A stretch of 12,513 bases of DNA from BRH-c25 sp964619815 (GCA_964619815.1 CAZUGK010000122.1:1-12513); one strand, 5' to 3'. Shown: positions 1 to 6,906, counted from the stretch's first letter. Translations and numbers: made by a program. Notes: generated from the sequence alone by a model not told the origin.

Positions 1-1128
1 GATGGCGTAATATCATTTGTTAATGACTATTTCAATATCTCATATGATGAAATGTCAAAGCTGAACAAATGGAATAGGAGCAAATATCCAAAGTGCAGCA
101 GCATGAAGGCAAATTACTTCTACATGAACAAGACGTTTGTAGACAGCTTTGAGGGATATCTTGATGTACTTAGGGTAGGAATAGACAATGTAAGAGATTT
201 GGTTAGCGTCAGGATAGCTGACTATGATGAAGAGCGCTATGATCTTTCTAAGGCATTGTATAAAATAAGTGATGATTACCCCGACCTGGACTATATAGAT
301 TTCAGTAAAACAGTTTCCTATACTAATGACGACCTGGGCATTGTGAATGTACTTTTGGCTTATGACCATCCCAAGGAAGAGCTTGTTTCCATGAAAATCA
401 AGGTAGATGACAAGGTTGATAAGATCGCAGCTAGCATAATAAAGCCGGAAATGACAGAATATGAAAAGGAAAAGGCAATACACGACTATTTGATTTTCAA
501 TGCGAAATATAATAAGGTTGGAGCGGAAAAGAACGATGTGTCTTTTGAGGAGCATGACGCATACGGCGTACTTATTAAAGGTACAGGTGTTTGCGACAGT
601 TATGCGGAAGCCTTTAAAATGCTTTTGGATAAAGTGGGAATCGAATGTATAACTGTAATTGGAGATCAGAAAGATGGCAAGGAAGATGATATAGGCCATG
701 CCTGGAGCATGGTAAAGCTTGATGGTGAGTATTACCACGTTGATGTTACATGGGATGACCGCGAGTATGATGATGGACAGAACGATTTATGCTATGATTA
801 TTTTAACCTTACCGATGAGAGTATGGCAAAGGACCACACATGGAATGAGAATGATTACCCTATATGTACAAGCAATAATGAAAACTACTTCTATAAAAAC
901 GGAAAAGTTGTAAATAATAGAGGCCAGGCAGAAAATTTACTGAGAAGTAATGTTAGTAATAAAGAAGTGGTTGTTGATATGCTGATAACTGATTACAATA
1001 GTAACGCATATGATATAAGGGGAATGATATCAAGGGTGGTTAACAGCAGGTCATACAGGATTAAGAGGGCATCATGGACTACAAACGACATACAGGGAGT
1101 TGTGAAAATAACTTTTGAATATTATTGA
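1..1128 (+). CDS. Multi-module transglutaminase-like protein, 5' end outside window
   Basis: The reading frame is open from base 1, so the ATG at 52 is internal and the gene begins upstream. Residues coded by about 1-135 match the end of a transglutaminase module (DYFNISYDEM..WNRSKYPKC, compare HLNLNDEEM..WDRSKYPVC in the next gene). A strand-rich spacer follows, then a full core with the Cys-His-Asp triad: Cys at 592-594 (GVCDSYAEAF), His at 697-699 (GHAWSMV), Asp at 742-744 (YHVDVTWDD). A C-terminal domain (ITDYNSNAYDI.., ending QGVVKITFEYY) closes the protein. The protein therefore had at least two transglutaminase modules. The fold is shared by transglutaminases, cysteine proteases and peptide N-glycanases; the real substrate is unknown. 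The downstream paralogue is exported, so this one probably is too, but its N-terminus is not visible. The family call is firm; the reaction is not known. Confidence 0.9.
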   Translation, partial: DGVISFVNDYFNISYDEMSKLNKWNRSKYPKCSSMKANYFYMNKTFVDSFEGYLDVLRVGIDNVRDLVSVRIADYDEERYDLSKALYKISDDYPDLDYIDFSKTVSYTNDDLGIVNVLLAYDHPKEELVSMKIKVDDKVDKIAASIIKPEMTEYEKEKAIHDYLIFNAKYNKVGAEKNDVSFEEHDAYGVLIKGTGVCDSYAEAFKMLLDKVGIECITVIGDQKDGKEDDIGHAWSMVKLDGEYYHVDVTWDDREYDDGQNDLCYDYFNLTDESMAKDHTWNENDYPICTSNNENYFYKNGKVVNNRGQAENLLRSNVSNKEVVVDMLITDYNSNAYDIRGMISRVVNSRSYRIKRASWTTNDIQGVVKITFEYY

Positions 1129-1156
1129 TACTTATTAAATTTAAGAAAATTTTGGT

Positions 1157-1355
1157 AGAACTGGGGTTATAACACAAATAGCCTTCATCTCTTCATGGGA
1201 TGAAGGCTATTTCATTTTTCAAAGTTTAAAGGAGTAATTGTTATGACACACTAAAAACATATTATATTACCACACCGGTATATTATCCCAATGATAAGCT
1301 GCATATCAGACATTTCAATGCAACAGCAGCTGCTCATGTTGCTTTAGTGGTGAAA
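1157..1355 (+). pseudogene. Decayed copy of the metG T-box 3' end and metG start
   Basis: This stretch aligns almost without gaps to 2812-3010. Shared in order are AGAACT, a degraded T-box core, the TTCATGGGATG terminator loop/arm, TTTAAAGGAG and AATTGTTATG. From 1257 a translation beginning TYYITTPVYYPNDKLHI matches metG residues 6-22. The copy is dead: ATG 1243 is followed by a stop at 1252 after three codons, one base is missing before 1257, and the catalytic HIGH motif reads HIRH. The GGTGG of the T-box core has become GGTTAT, and the whole Stem I/specifier part is absent, because only about 30 bases separate it from the preceding stop codon. Similarity fades after about 1341-1355. I read it as a remnant of a duplication of the metG region. 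Confidence 0.85.
1176..1219 (+). terminator. Intrinsic terminator derived from a T-box terminator
   Basis: A perfect 14-bp stem (1176-1189 with 1199-1212) with a 9-base loop is followed by CATTTTT. It occupies the same place as the metG T-box terminator (2835-2863) and shares its loop sequence TTCATGG. With the antiterminator core destroyed, it should act as an unconditional terminator for the upstream transglutaminase gene. Confidence 0.8.
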
Positions 1356-1367
1356 GCATGGGATAAT
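1339..1367 (+). promoter_or_regulatory. Possible extended -10 promoter for the second transglutaminase gene
   Basis: TTGCTT (1339-1344), a 17-base spacer and GATAAT (1362-1367), with TGG before the -10 (extended -10 form). It lies downstream of the terminator at 1176-1219 and 35 bases before ATG 1402, inside the dead metG sequence. The -35 matches consensus only in TTG, so this is a modest prediction. Confidence 0.4.
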
Positions 1368-1401
1368 AGGAGGAAGATAATAAATTCAAGGTGGATTGAC
1401 A

Positions 1402-2553
1402 ATGAAGCTGAGAAGATTATTAATATTCCTTTTTATAATACTTACCGCTTTAAGTCTTAAATTTCCTGGTGCCTTTCAATTGCTTGGCACCAGGGTTAAG
1501 GCTATTCCCTCTGAACTGCCCTTCAATGCTATGGAGGTTGATGCAGAAGTGGAAAACACTGGCGAATATCATGCCATAATACTCGGTGCAATCAGAGAAG
1601 TAAAGGACAGTATTAAAATTAGAATAGTCAAATATGATGAGAAAACCTACGATGTTAATACTGCCTTAAAGAAGGTCCTGGATGAGAATGCCGGGTTGGG
1701 GTTTGTAACCGGCTGTACTGCAAGCGTAGCCAGGACCTTGGGGAAAGACTCTGCAGTTATGGAATTGAAGCTGCAATACCTTTATCCAATAGAAAAGATC
1801 GTGGCTATGAGAGCAGAGACAGAGAATAAAGCAGATGAAATTCTCAATAAGATAATAAAGCCTGGGATGAGCGACTATGAAAAGGTCCTTGCAGTCCATG
1901 ACTATGTAATAATCAGCTCAAGATATGACAGCTTGAATGCGGATGACGGCACAGTGCCGCAAGAGGAGCATGAAGCATATGGTGTATTGGTCAAAGGCAT
2001 CGGAGTATGCGACAGCTATGCCAAGGCTGTTAAACTGCTTTTGGATAAAGCAGGTGTCTGGTGCATGCTTGTGGAGGGCAGCAAAGCGGAAGCTGACAGG
2101 AAAAGGCTTAGTGATGTTGATCATGCATGGAATATTGTAAAGCTGGAAGGTGAATACTACCATGTAGATGCTACATGGGATGATGTCTCAGAAAATAAAG
2201 ACAGTACTGATTTGGTGTATCATCATCTTAACCTGAATGATGAGGAAATGCAAAAGACACATATATGGGACAGAAGCAAGTACCCTGTTTGTGAAGGAAC
2301 AAAATACAACTACTTCATATACAATAAACTGATTACCAATAACCAGGCTGAGACTCTCAAAATGCTTGTGAAAGCTATTTCTGACAGGGACAGGAGAATG
2401 CTTGTAAAGATATCAGACTATAAAAGCTCAACATATAATATAGAGAAGCTGATAAAGAAAGCTGCAGAAAAAAGCAATCTCAAGCAGGGCATAAGTGCAA
2501 AATGGATGGTAAACGAGGCCCAGGGGATAGTGGATATAGAGTTTACATATTGA
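1402..2553 (+). CDS. Secreted transglutaminase-like protein (paralogue of the upstream gene)
   Basis: Protein of 383 residues. I chose ATG 1402 over TTG 1396 because AAGGTGG (1388-1394) stands 7 bases ahead of it. The N-terminus is a signal peptide or anchor (KLRRLLIFLFIILTALSL), with possible cleavage after about residue 34. A strand-rich domain follows (about 50-140, with IRIVKYDEKTYDV), then the transglutaminase core (about 145-285) with Cys203 (GVCDSYA), His241 (DHAWNIV) and Asp256 (YHVDATWDD). A C-terminal domain (about 305-383, VKISDYKSSTYNIEKL..QGIVDIEFTY) resembles the N-terminal one, so the core is flanked by a repeated domain. All catalytic residues are kept. The protein acts outside the membrane; the substrate is unknown (crosslinking or peptide cleavage are both possible). 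It is a close paralogue of the gene ending at 1128, with a fossil metG start between them. Confidence 0.9.
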   Translation: MKLRRLLIFLFIILTALSLKFPGAFQLLGTRVKAIPSELPFNAMEVDAEVENTGEYHAIILGAIREVKDSIKIRIVKYDEKTYDVNTALKKVLDENAGLGFVTGCTASVARTLGKDSAVMELKLQYLYPIEKIVAMRAETENKADEILNKIIKPGMSDYEKVLAVHDYVIISSRYDSLNADDGTVPQEEHEAYGVLVKGIGVCDSYAKAVKLLLDKAGVWCMLVEGSKAEADRKRLSDVDHAWNIVKLEGEYYHVDATWDDVSENKDSTDLVYHHLNLNDEEMQKTHIWDRSKYPVCEGTKYNYFIYNKLITNNQAETLKMLVKAISDRDRRMLVKISDYKSSTYNIEKLIKKAAEKSNLKQGISAKWMVNEAQGIVDIEFTY

Positions 2554-2578
2554 CACTCTTGAAATAATGTTGTATATT
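2550..2578 (+). promoter_or_regulatory. Sigma-A-type promoter for the metG T-box transcript
   Basis: A consensus TTGACA (2550-2555), exactly 17 bases, then TATATT (2573-2578, 5 of 6). The -35 overlaps the TGA stop (2551-2553) of the transglutaminase gene, so the two units are packed end to end. Expected start of transcription is near 2585, just ahead of the T-box leader. Confidence 0.75.
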
Positions 2579-2584
2579 TTTGTC

Positions 2585-2876
2585 ATAAACTTAAAATCAT
2601 AAAAGTAATGATGGGAAGAGTAAGTTGGCATACATGTCAAAGAGAGCCGGAAATGGTGCGAGCCGGTACATAAAACCAACCCAACATGGCCCCTGAACTG
2701 TACAGGTGAGGTAGCTGCTTAGCCTGTGCCGGAAAGCTGACGTTATACAGCACAGTGATAAAATCATTTTTTGAGGAGTCACTTGGTGAGTTTTCTGCCG
2801 CGAGGCAGGGAAGAACTAGGGTGGTAACACGAACAGCTTTCGTCCCTTCATGGGATGGAGGCTTTTTTTATTTTTT
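2585..2876 (+). promoter_or_regulatory. T-box riboswitch, methionine-specific
   Basis: Leader RNA that senses uncharged tRNA-Met and lets RNA polymerase read into metG. Stem I shows the usual upper-arm sequence (AGAGAGCCGG at 2641-2650 and GTGCGAGCCGG at 2656-2666). The likely specifier codon is ATG at 2686-2688 (CCAACATGGCCCC), fitting tRNA-Met. The T-box core AGGGTGGTAACACG is at 2818-2831; its TGGT (2822-2825) can pair with the ACCA end of a tRNA with discriminator A. A terminator follows at 2835-2869. Family assignment is secure; the specifier is read from position and context, without a folded model. Confidence 0.93.
2835..2869 (+). terminator. T-box regulated terminator ahead of metG
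   Basis: A 12-bp stem with three G-U pairs (2835-2846 with 2852-2863), loop TTCAT, then a run of seven T. Its 5' arm adjoins the T-box core and would be used in the antiterminator when uncharged tRNA is bound. Confidence 0.88.
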
Positions 2877-2898
2877 AAATTATAAAGGAGGAATTGTT

Positions 2899-4857
2899 AT
2901 GCCAGACAAAAAAACATATTACATTACTACACCGATATATTATCCCAGTGATAAGCTGCATATCGGACATACCTATACAACTGTTGCTGCTGATGCTGCA
3001 GCCAGGTTCAAGAGGATGCAGGGTTACGACGTAATGTTTCTTACAGGTACAGATGAACACGGACAGAAGATACAAAGAAAAGCGGAAGAAAAGGGTGTAA
3101 CTCCGAAACAGTATGTGGACGAAGTGGTAGCCGGTATAAAGGAGCTTTGGGAATTGATGCAGATATCCAATGACAGGTTTATAAGGACTACCGACAAGCA
3201 GCATGAGGAAGCGGTACAGAAGATTTTCAAAAAGCTCTATGACCAGGGGGATATATATAAGAGTGAGTATGAAGGCTGGTATTGCACCCCCTGTGAATCA
3301 TTCTGGACAGAAAGGCAATTGGCAGACGGCAAATGCCCTGACTGTGGAAGGGAAGTGGAGCTGACCAAGGAAGAAAGCTATTTCTTCAAGCTTTCAAAAT
3401 ATCAGGACAGACTGATAAAGTATATTGAAGAACATCCGGATTTCATACAGCCTCAGACCAGGCAGAACGAAATGCTGAACAATTTCTTAAGACCCGGGCT
3501 CGGGGATCTCTGTGTTTCGAGGACATCCTTCAATTGGGGAATACCTGTTACCTTTGATGAAAAGCATGTTATATATGTATGGATTGATGCTTTATCAAAC
3601 TATGCTACAGCTATGGGATTCTTGAGTGATGACGATTCGGACTACAGAAAGTACTGGCCTGCTGATGTTCACCTTGTCGGAAAGGAAATAGTAAGGTTCC
3701 ATACAATTATCTGGCCTATAATGCTTATGGCTTTAGGGGAACCGCTTCCGAAGCAGGTGTTCGGACACGGCTGGCTTATACTAGAAGGCGGCAAGATGTC
3801 AAAATCAAAGGGAAATGTAGTAGACCCTGTAGTACTTGTACAAAAATACGGAGTGGATGCTATAAGATACTTCCTGCTGAGAGAAGTTCCTTTCGGTTCT
3901 GATGGCGTGTATTCGGAGGAAGCGCTTGTTAACAGGTTGAATTCTGACCTGGCAAATGATCTTGGAAATTTGCTCTCCAGAACTATTACAATGATAGACA
4001 AATATTTTGGCGGAACAGTACCGGCTCCTAAAAATGCAGGAGACCCATTGGACAGGAGCCTTATAGAACTTGCAGAATCAACTTTTTCAAAGGTTGAGGA
4101 ATTAATGGATAAGTTGCTGTTCTCAAATGCATTGACTGAGATTTGGAAGCTGGTTGGCAGATCCAACAAGTATATAGATGAAACAATGCCTTGGGTTCTT
4201 GCCAAGGATGAGGCAAAGAAAGAAAAGCTTGCTACCGTTCTATACAATCTTGCAGAAGCATTGAGGATTACGGGTGTACTTATAAGCCCGTTTATGCCTA
4301 ACACCCCCGTAAAGATATTTGAACAGCTGGGGATCACTGATGAAGCTCTGAAGACCTGGGAAAGCGTAAGAAGCTTCGGAGCTTTAAAGGCAGGAACGGT
4401 TGTCAGGAAAGGTGAAATAATATTCCCCAGGGTTGAGTTTGCAAAGGACGAACCGATAAAAGAAGCAGAAGCGAAACAGGCTGCAAAGAAGGAAGAAAAG
4501 AAAAGTGCAGCCGCAGAGGCCCCAAAAGAGGATAAGTATATTACAATAGATGACTTTGCAAAGATTGACCTGAGAGTTGCCAAGGTACTGGAGTGCGAGA
4601 ATGTGGAGGGCTCCGACAAGCTTCTGAAACTGCAGCTTGAAGTAGGCACCGAAAAGCGCCAGGTAGTGTCCGGAATATCCAAGTACTATGCACCGGAGGA
4701 CTTGATCGGCAAATATGTAGTATTGGTGGCGAACCTTAAGCCTGTGAAGCTTCGCGGAGTGGAATCCAATGGGATGATACTGGCGGCTGCAGATGATGAG
4801 AGACTTGCAGTGGTGACACCTCTCTCTGAAATACCGTCAGGTACGCAAGTAAGGTAG
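2899..4857 (+). CDS. metG: Methionyl-tRNA synthetase
   Basis: Cytoplasmic class I enzyme that joins methionine to tRNA-Met with ATP. The start is ATG 2899, behind AAAGGAGG (2884-2891, 7-base spacing); an in-frame start further upstream would lie inside the T-box leader. The product has 652 residues, usual for the long form. Visible parts: catalytic HIGH at 21-24, a zinc knuckle with C129-x2-C132 and C146-x2-C149, KMSKS at 299-303, and an anticodon-binding helical domain. A charged Ala/Lys/Glu linker (about 517-545) leads to a C-terminal tRNA-binding OB domain (about 548-652, DFAKIDLRVAKV..., VVSGISKYY) used for dimerisation and tRNA binding. Expression is controlled by the Met T-box. tatD follows after 96 bases with no terminator, so the two are probably co-transcribed. 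Confidence 0.98.
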   Translation: MPDKKTYYITTPIYYPSDKLHIGHTYTTVAADAAARFKRMQGYDVMFLTGTDEHGQKIQRKAEEKGVTPKQYVDEVVAGIKELWELMQISNDRFIRTTDKQHEEAVQKIFKKLYDQGDIYKSEYEGWYCTPCESFWTERQLADGKCPDCGREVELTKEESYFFKLSKYQDRLIKYIEEHPDFIQPQTRQNEMLNNFLRPGLGDLCVSRTSFNWGIPVTFDEKHVIYVWIDALSNYATAMGFLSDDDSDYRKYWPADVHLVGKEIVRFHTIIWPIMLMALGEPLPKQVFGHGWLILEGGKMSKSKGNVVDPVVLVQKYGVDAIRYFLLREVPFGSDGVYSEEALVNRLNSDLANDLGNLLSRTITMIDKYFGGTVPAPKNAGDPLDRSLIELAESTFSKVEELMDKLLFSNALTEIWKLVGRSNKYIDETMPWVLAKDEAKKEKLATVLYNLAEALRITGVLISPFMPNTPVKIFEQLGITDEALKTWESVRSFGALKAGTVVRKGEIIFPRVEFAKDEPIKEAEAKQAAKKEEKKSAAAEAPKEDKYITIDDFAKIDLRVAKVLECENVEGSDKLLKLQLEVGTEKRQVVSGISKYYAPEDLIGKYVVLVANLKPVKLRGVESNGMILAAADDERLAVVTPLSEIPSGTQVR

Positions 4858-4860
4858 TCA

Positions 4861-4895
4861 GACTCGAGATACGAGACTCGAGACTCGAGATTTCG
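4861..4895 (+). repeat. Heptanucleotide tandem repeat between metG and tatD
   Basis: Five 7-base units in register: GACTCGA, GATACGA, GACTCGA, GACTCGA, GATTTCG. Three are identical and two diverged. It lies 3 bases after the metG stop. Its core CTCGAGA resembles the CTCGCAA units at 5834-5861 on the other side of tatD. Confidence 0.75.
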
Positions 4896-4953
4896 GGTAG
4901 GGCTCTGAAGCCGGGGATATGGGTAACAGTCCACACAAGGAAAGGAAGTAAAA

Positions 4954-5727
4954 ATGCAGATGCTTTTTGATGCACATGCCCATCTGGATGATGACAGGTT
5001 TGATGATGACAGAGATGAAGTTATACAGCAGTGCAAGCAGGATGGGATTGATTTGATTCTAAACGCCGCAAGCAATATTGAGACTTCTGTCAAGTCAATT
5101 GCTTTGGCGGAAAAATATGAGTTTATTTATGCAGCTGTGGGTGTACACCCCCATGATGCGGCCGATATGGACGAGGAAACTGCAGGAGTGCTTGCCGAAC
5201 TTGCCGGGAACAAGAAGGTAAGGGCTATAGGAGAAATCGGACTGGACTATCATTATGACCTGTCACCAAGAGATGTGCAGAAGAGGAGGCTTATAGAGCA
5301 GATTGACCTTGCAAGGCAGCTGAAGCTTCCGGTAATAATACATGACAGGGAAGCCCATGGGGATGTGATGGATATATTCAGGAGGACCCGCATCAAAGAG
5401 GTGGGGGGAGTGCTTCACAGCTTCTCAGGCAGTGCCGAGATGGCTTTGGAGTGCTTAAGGCTGGGACTGTATATATCCATAAGCGGCCCTGTTACCTTTA
5501 ACAACGCAAAAAAGACAGTTGAGGCAGTAAGAGAGGTTCCCCTGGATATGCTGCTAATTGAGACTGACAGCCCGTACCTGACACCTGTTCCTTACAGGGG
5601 AAAAAGGAATTATCCGGGCTATGTGAGGCTTGTAGCGGAAAAAATAGCAGAAATCAAGGGTATCACTTTTGAGGAAGTAGCCCAAAAGACCAAAGAAAAC
5701 GGAAAACGCCTATTCCGAATAGAATAA
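4954..5727 (+). CDS. tatD: TatD family metal-dependent hydrolase / DNase
   Basis: 257 residues, normal for the family, with an amidohydrolase-type TIM barrel. Metal ligands are visible: H8-x-H10 (HAHLDD), E94 (AIGEIGLDYH), H130 (PVIIHDREA), H155 (LHSFSGS) and D205 (LIETDSPYL). TatD proteins are cytoplasmic 3'-5' exonucleases/DNases linked to DNA repair; the B. subtilis orthologue YabD sits in the same place after the methionyl-tRNA synthetase gene. The start at 4954 fits AGGAAG at 4943-4948; ATG 4960 is a possible second choice, since many relatives begin MLFDxHAH. Probably read through from metG. A terminator follows at 5733. Confidence 0.95.
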   Translation: MQMLFDAHAHLDDDRFDDDRDEVIQQCKQDGIDLILNAASNIETSVKSIALAEKYEFIYAAVGVHPHDAADMDEETAGVLAELAGNKKVRAIGEIGLDYHYDLSPRDVQKRRLIEQIDLARQLKLPVIIHDREAHGDVMDIFRRTRIKEVGGVLHSFSGSAEMALECLRLGLYISISGPVTFNNAKKTVEAVREVPLDMLLIETDSPYLTPVPYRGKRNYPGYVRLVAEKIAEIKGITFEEVAQKTKENGKRLFRIE

Positions 5728-5732
5728 AACAG

Positions 5733-5785
5733 AGTAAAGCATATCGCTTGTACGAACAAGTACTCGCTGATATGCTTTACTTTTC
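5733..5785 (+). terminator. Terminator after tatD
   Basis: A perfect 13-bp stem (5733-5745 with 5769-5781) encloses a smaller hairpin (CTTGT/ACAAG, 5747-5760) and runs into a short T-rich stretch (ACTTTTCTAATTT). The T run is not long, but the stem begins 5 bases after the tatD stop codon. It likely ends the metG-tatD transcript. Confidence 0.75.
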
Positions 5786-5833
5786 TAATTTGTATCAATA
5801 ATAAATGCTTCGAAGCCTTTCCCTCAAAATCAC

Positions 5834-5861
5834 GCAACTCGCAACTCGAAACGCGCAACCA
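5834..5861 (+). repeat. Heptanucleotide tandem repeat after tatD
   Basis: Four 7-base units in register: GCAACTC, GCAACTC, GAAACGC, GCAACCA; two exact and two degenerate. It is the counterpart, with a related core, of the repeat at 4861-4895. An 8-base C run follows at 5887-5894. The rest of the 5728-6044 gap holds only the terminator, this repeat and a possible promoter; I see no gene in it. Confidence 0.6.
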
Positions 5862-5964
5862 AACCCCATAGGAATACCCGCCAAAACCCCCCCCTTGCCT
5901 AAATCCTCCTTATATAGTAAAATTATTATACATAGCATATTAAGAAGCCTATCTATAGTAACTT

Positions 5965-5993
5965 TTGTAATATTTTTCGCATTTCAGTAATAT
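5965..5993 (+). promoter_or_regulatory. Possible promoter for the radical SAM gene
   Basis: TTGTAA (5965-5970), 17 bases, TAATAT (5988-5993). Each box matches consensus at 4 of 6 positions. It is the best-spaced candidate between the tatD terminator and the gene at 6045; AT-rich DNA makes chance matches likely. Confidence 0.3.
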
Positions 5994-6044
5994 ACTTTTC
6001 AATAATGTTGTTTCCAAAATACAAAAGAAGTTTGCGGGGGTAGT

Positions 6045-6626
6045 ATGATGATTACTTATGAAATCAACGATGCCCTTTATATAAATCTGACCAACCGATG
6101 TTCAAATAACTGCTGTTTTTGTATAAGAAACCATCCAGAGGGTATGGGTTTCGATTTATGGCTCCAGAAGGAGCCGAGCCTTCCTGAAATAATGGAAGAT
6201 TTAAAAAATCCTGAGAAATATGGTGAGATAGTATTTTGCGGTTTTGGAGAGCCGCTTGAAAGATTCAGGGAAGTAATTGAGGTATGCAAGTACCTTAAGC
6301 ACAAAGATGCAAGGGTAAGGATCAATACAAACGGCCAGGCAAGCCTGATATGGGGAAGAAATGTTGTACCTGAGCTTAAGGGCCTTGTGGATTCAATATC
6401 TGTAAGCTTGAATGCAAAAAATGCAAAGGATTATGTGAAGCTTTGCAGGCCAGATAAAGGTGAAGCAGCTTTTGCTGCAGTTTTGGATTTTGCGAAGGAG
6501 TGTGTGAAATATATACCTGAGGTTTGGATTACTGTTGTTGATGTGATATCTGCCCATGATATAGAGATATGCAGGAAAATAACAGACAATATGGGTGCAC
6601 AATTCAGAATAAGGCATTACTGTTAA
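6045..6626 (+). CDS. TatD-associated radical SAM protein
   Basis: 193 residues with the radical SAM iron-sulfur signature C-x3-C-x2-C at C19, C23 and C26 (NRCSNNCCFC) and a GFGEP motif at 66-70, which fits the SAM-binding GGE-type loop. A further strand motif, RINTNGQASLIWGR, follows near 105. It is short for a radical SAM enzyme, matching my memory of a small family described as linked to TatD (TIGR04038), and it lies just after tatD here. The reaction is unknown; cytoplasmic and oxygen-sensitive by family. Two ATGs (6045, 6048) are possible; only a weak GGGGG (6036-6040) precedes them, so translation may be low. The terminator before it and the strong promoter after it suggest a separate small transcript. 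Residue 193 is Cys (HYC end). Confidence 0.88.
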   Translation: MMITYEINDALYINLTNRCSNNCCFCIRNHPEGMGFDLWLQKEPSLPEIMEDLKNPEKYGEIVFCGFGEPLERFREVIEVCKYLKHKDARVRINTNGQASLIWGRNVVPELKGLVDSISVSLNAKNAKDYVKLCRPDKGEAAFAAVLDFAKECVKYIPEVWITVVDVISAHDIEICRKITDNMGAQFRIRHYC

Positions 6627-6754
6627 TTTTTCAGCTTGTCCAAACAAAAAGAATAAAATCTTTAAATGAGGCAAAAATATAAATGTTTCAGATAATATTC
6701 CCCAGCTTGTAAAAAGTTTGTATATGAAGAAAACATTTTTTTCATACCAAAAAT

Positions 6755-6783
6755 TTGACAACTGAAGAAAATAACGCTAAAAT
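6755..6783 (+). promoter_or_regulatory. Strong sigma-A-type promoter for yabE-rnmV-ksgA
   Basis: A perfect TTGACA (6755-6760), exactly 17 bases, then TAAAAT (6778-6783, 5 of 6). Transcription should start near 6790, giving an untranslated leader of about 117 bases before ATG 6907. No clear terminator is visible between the radical SAM gene and this promoter. Confidence 0.75.
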
Positions 6784-6789
6784 AAATTT

Positions 6790-6906
6790 ACTTATGCGTT
6801 TGGAGTTATTGGTATATTGTACCAAAAAATCTGGAACAGCATAATATGTAATGCTGGATGCGGGATGCCAAAATAGCGTCCGGTACACAAAAAAGGAGGT
6901 TGAACG
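6790..6906 (+). other. Structured 5' leader of the yabE-like gene
   Basis: The leader can form three small consecutive hairpins: TTGGTA/TACCAA (6809-6825), CAGCAT/ATGCTG (6837-6856) and GGATGC/GCGTCC with one G-U pair (6856-6881). The ribosome binding site AAAGGAGGT (6892-6900) is left open. I do not recognise a known riboswitch here; it lacks the conserved blocks of the c-di-AMP (ydaO) class that precedes some related genes. Confidence 0.3.

Noticed and set aside
2755..2898. Upstream in-frame extension of metG
   Set aside because: It would begin inside the T-box leader and cover the terminator. ATG 2899 with AAAGGAGG gives the normal N-terminus.
3669..4682. Long open frame on the - strand inside metG
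   Set aside because: It is the reverse shadow of metG, with Ser/Phe/Ile-rich low-complexity translation and no ribosome site. metG motifs on the + strand explain the region.
4861..5861. CRISPR-like array or transposon ends around tatD
   Set aside because: The units are 7 bases with no spacers, no target-site duplication and no transposase. tatD is a conserved core gene in its usual place.
6725..6746. Possible terminator after the radical SAM gene (ATGAAGAAAAC..TTTTTTTCAT)
   Set aside because: The stem is almost only A-T with mismatches and no separate T run, so it is not stable enough to call.
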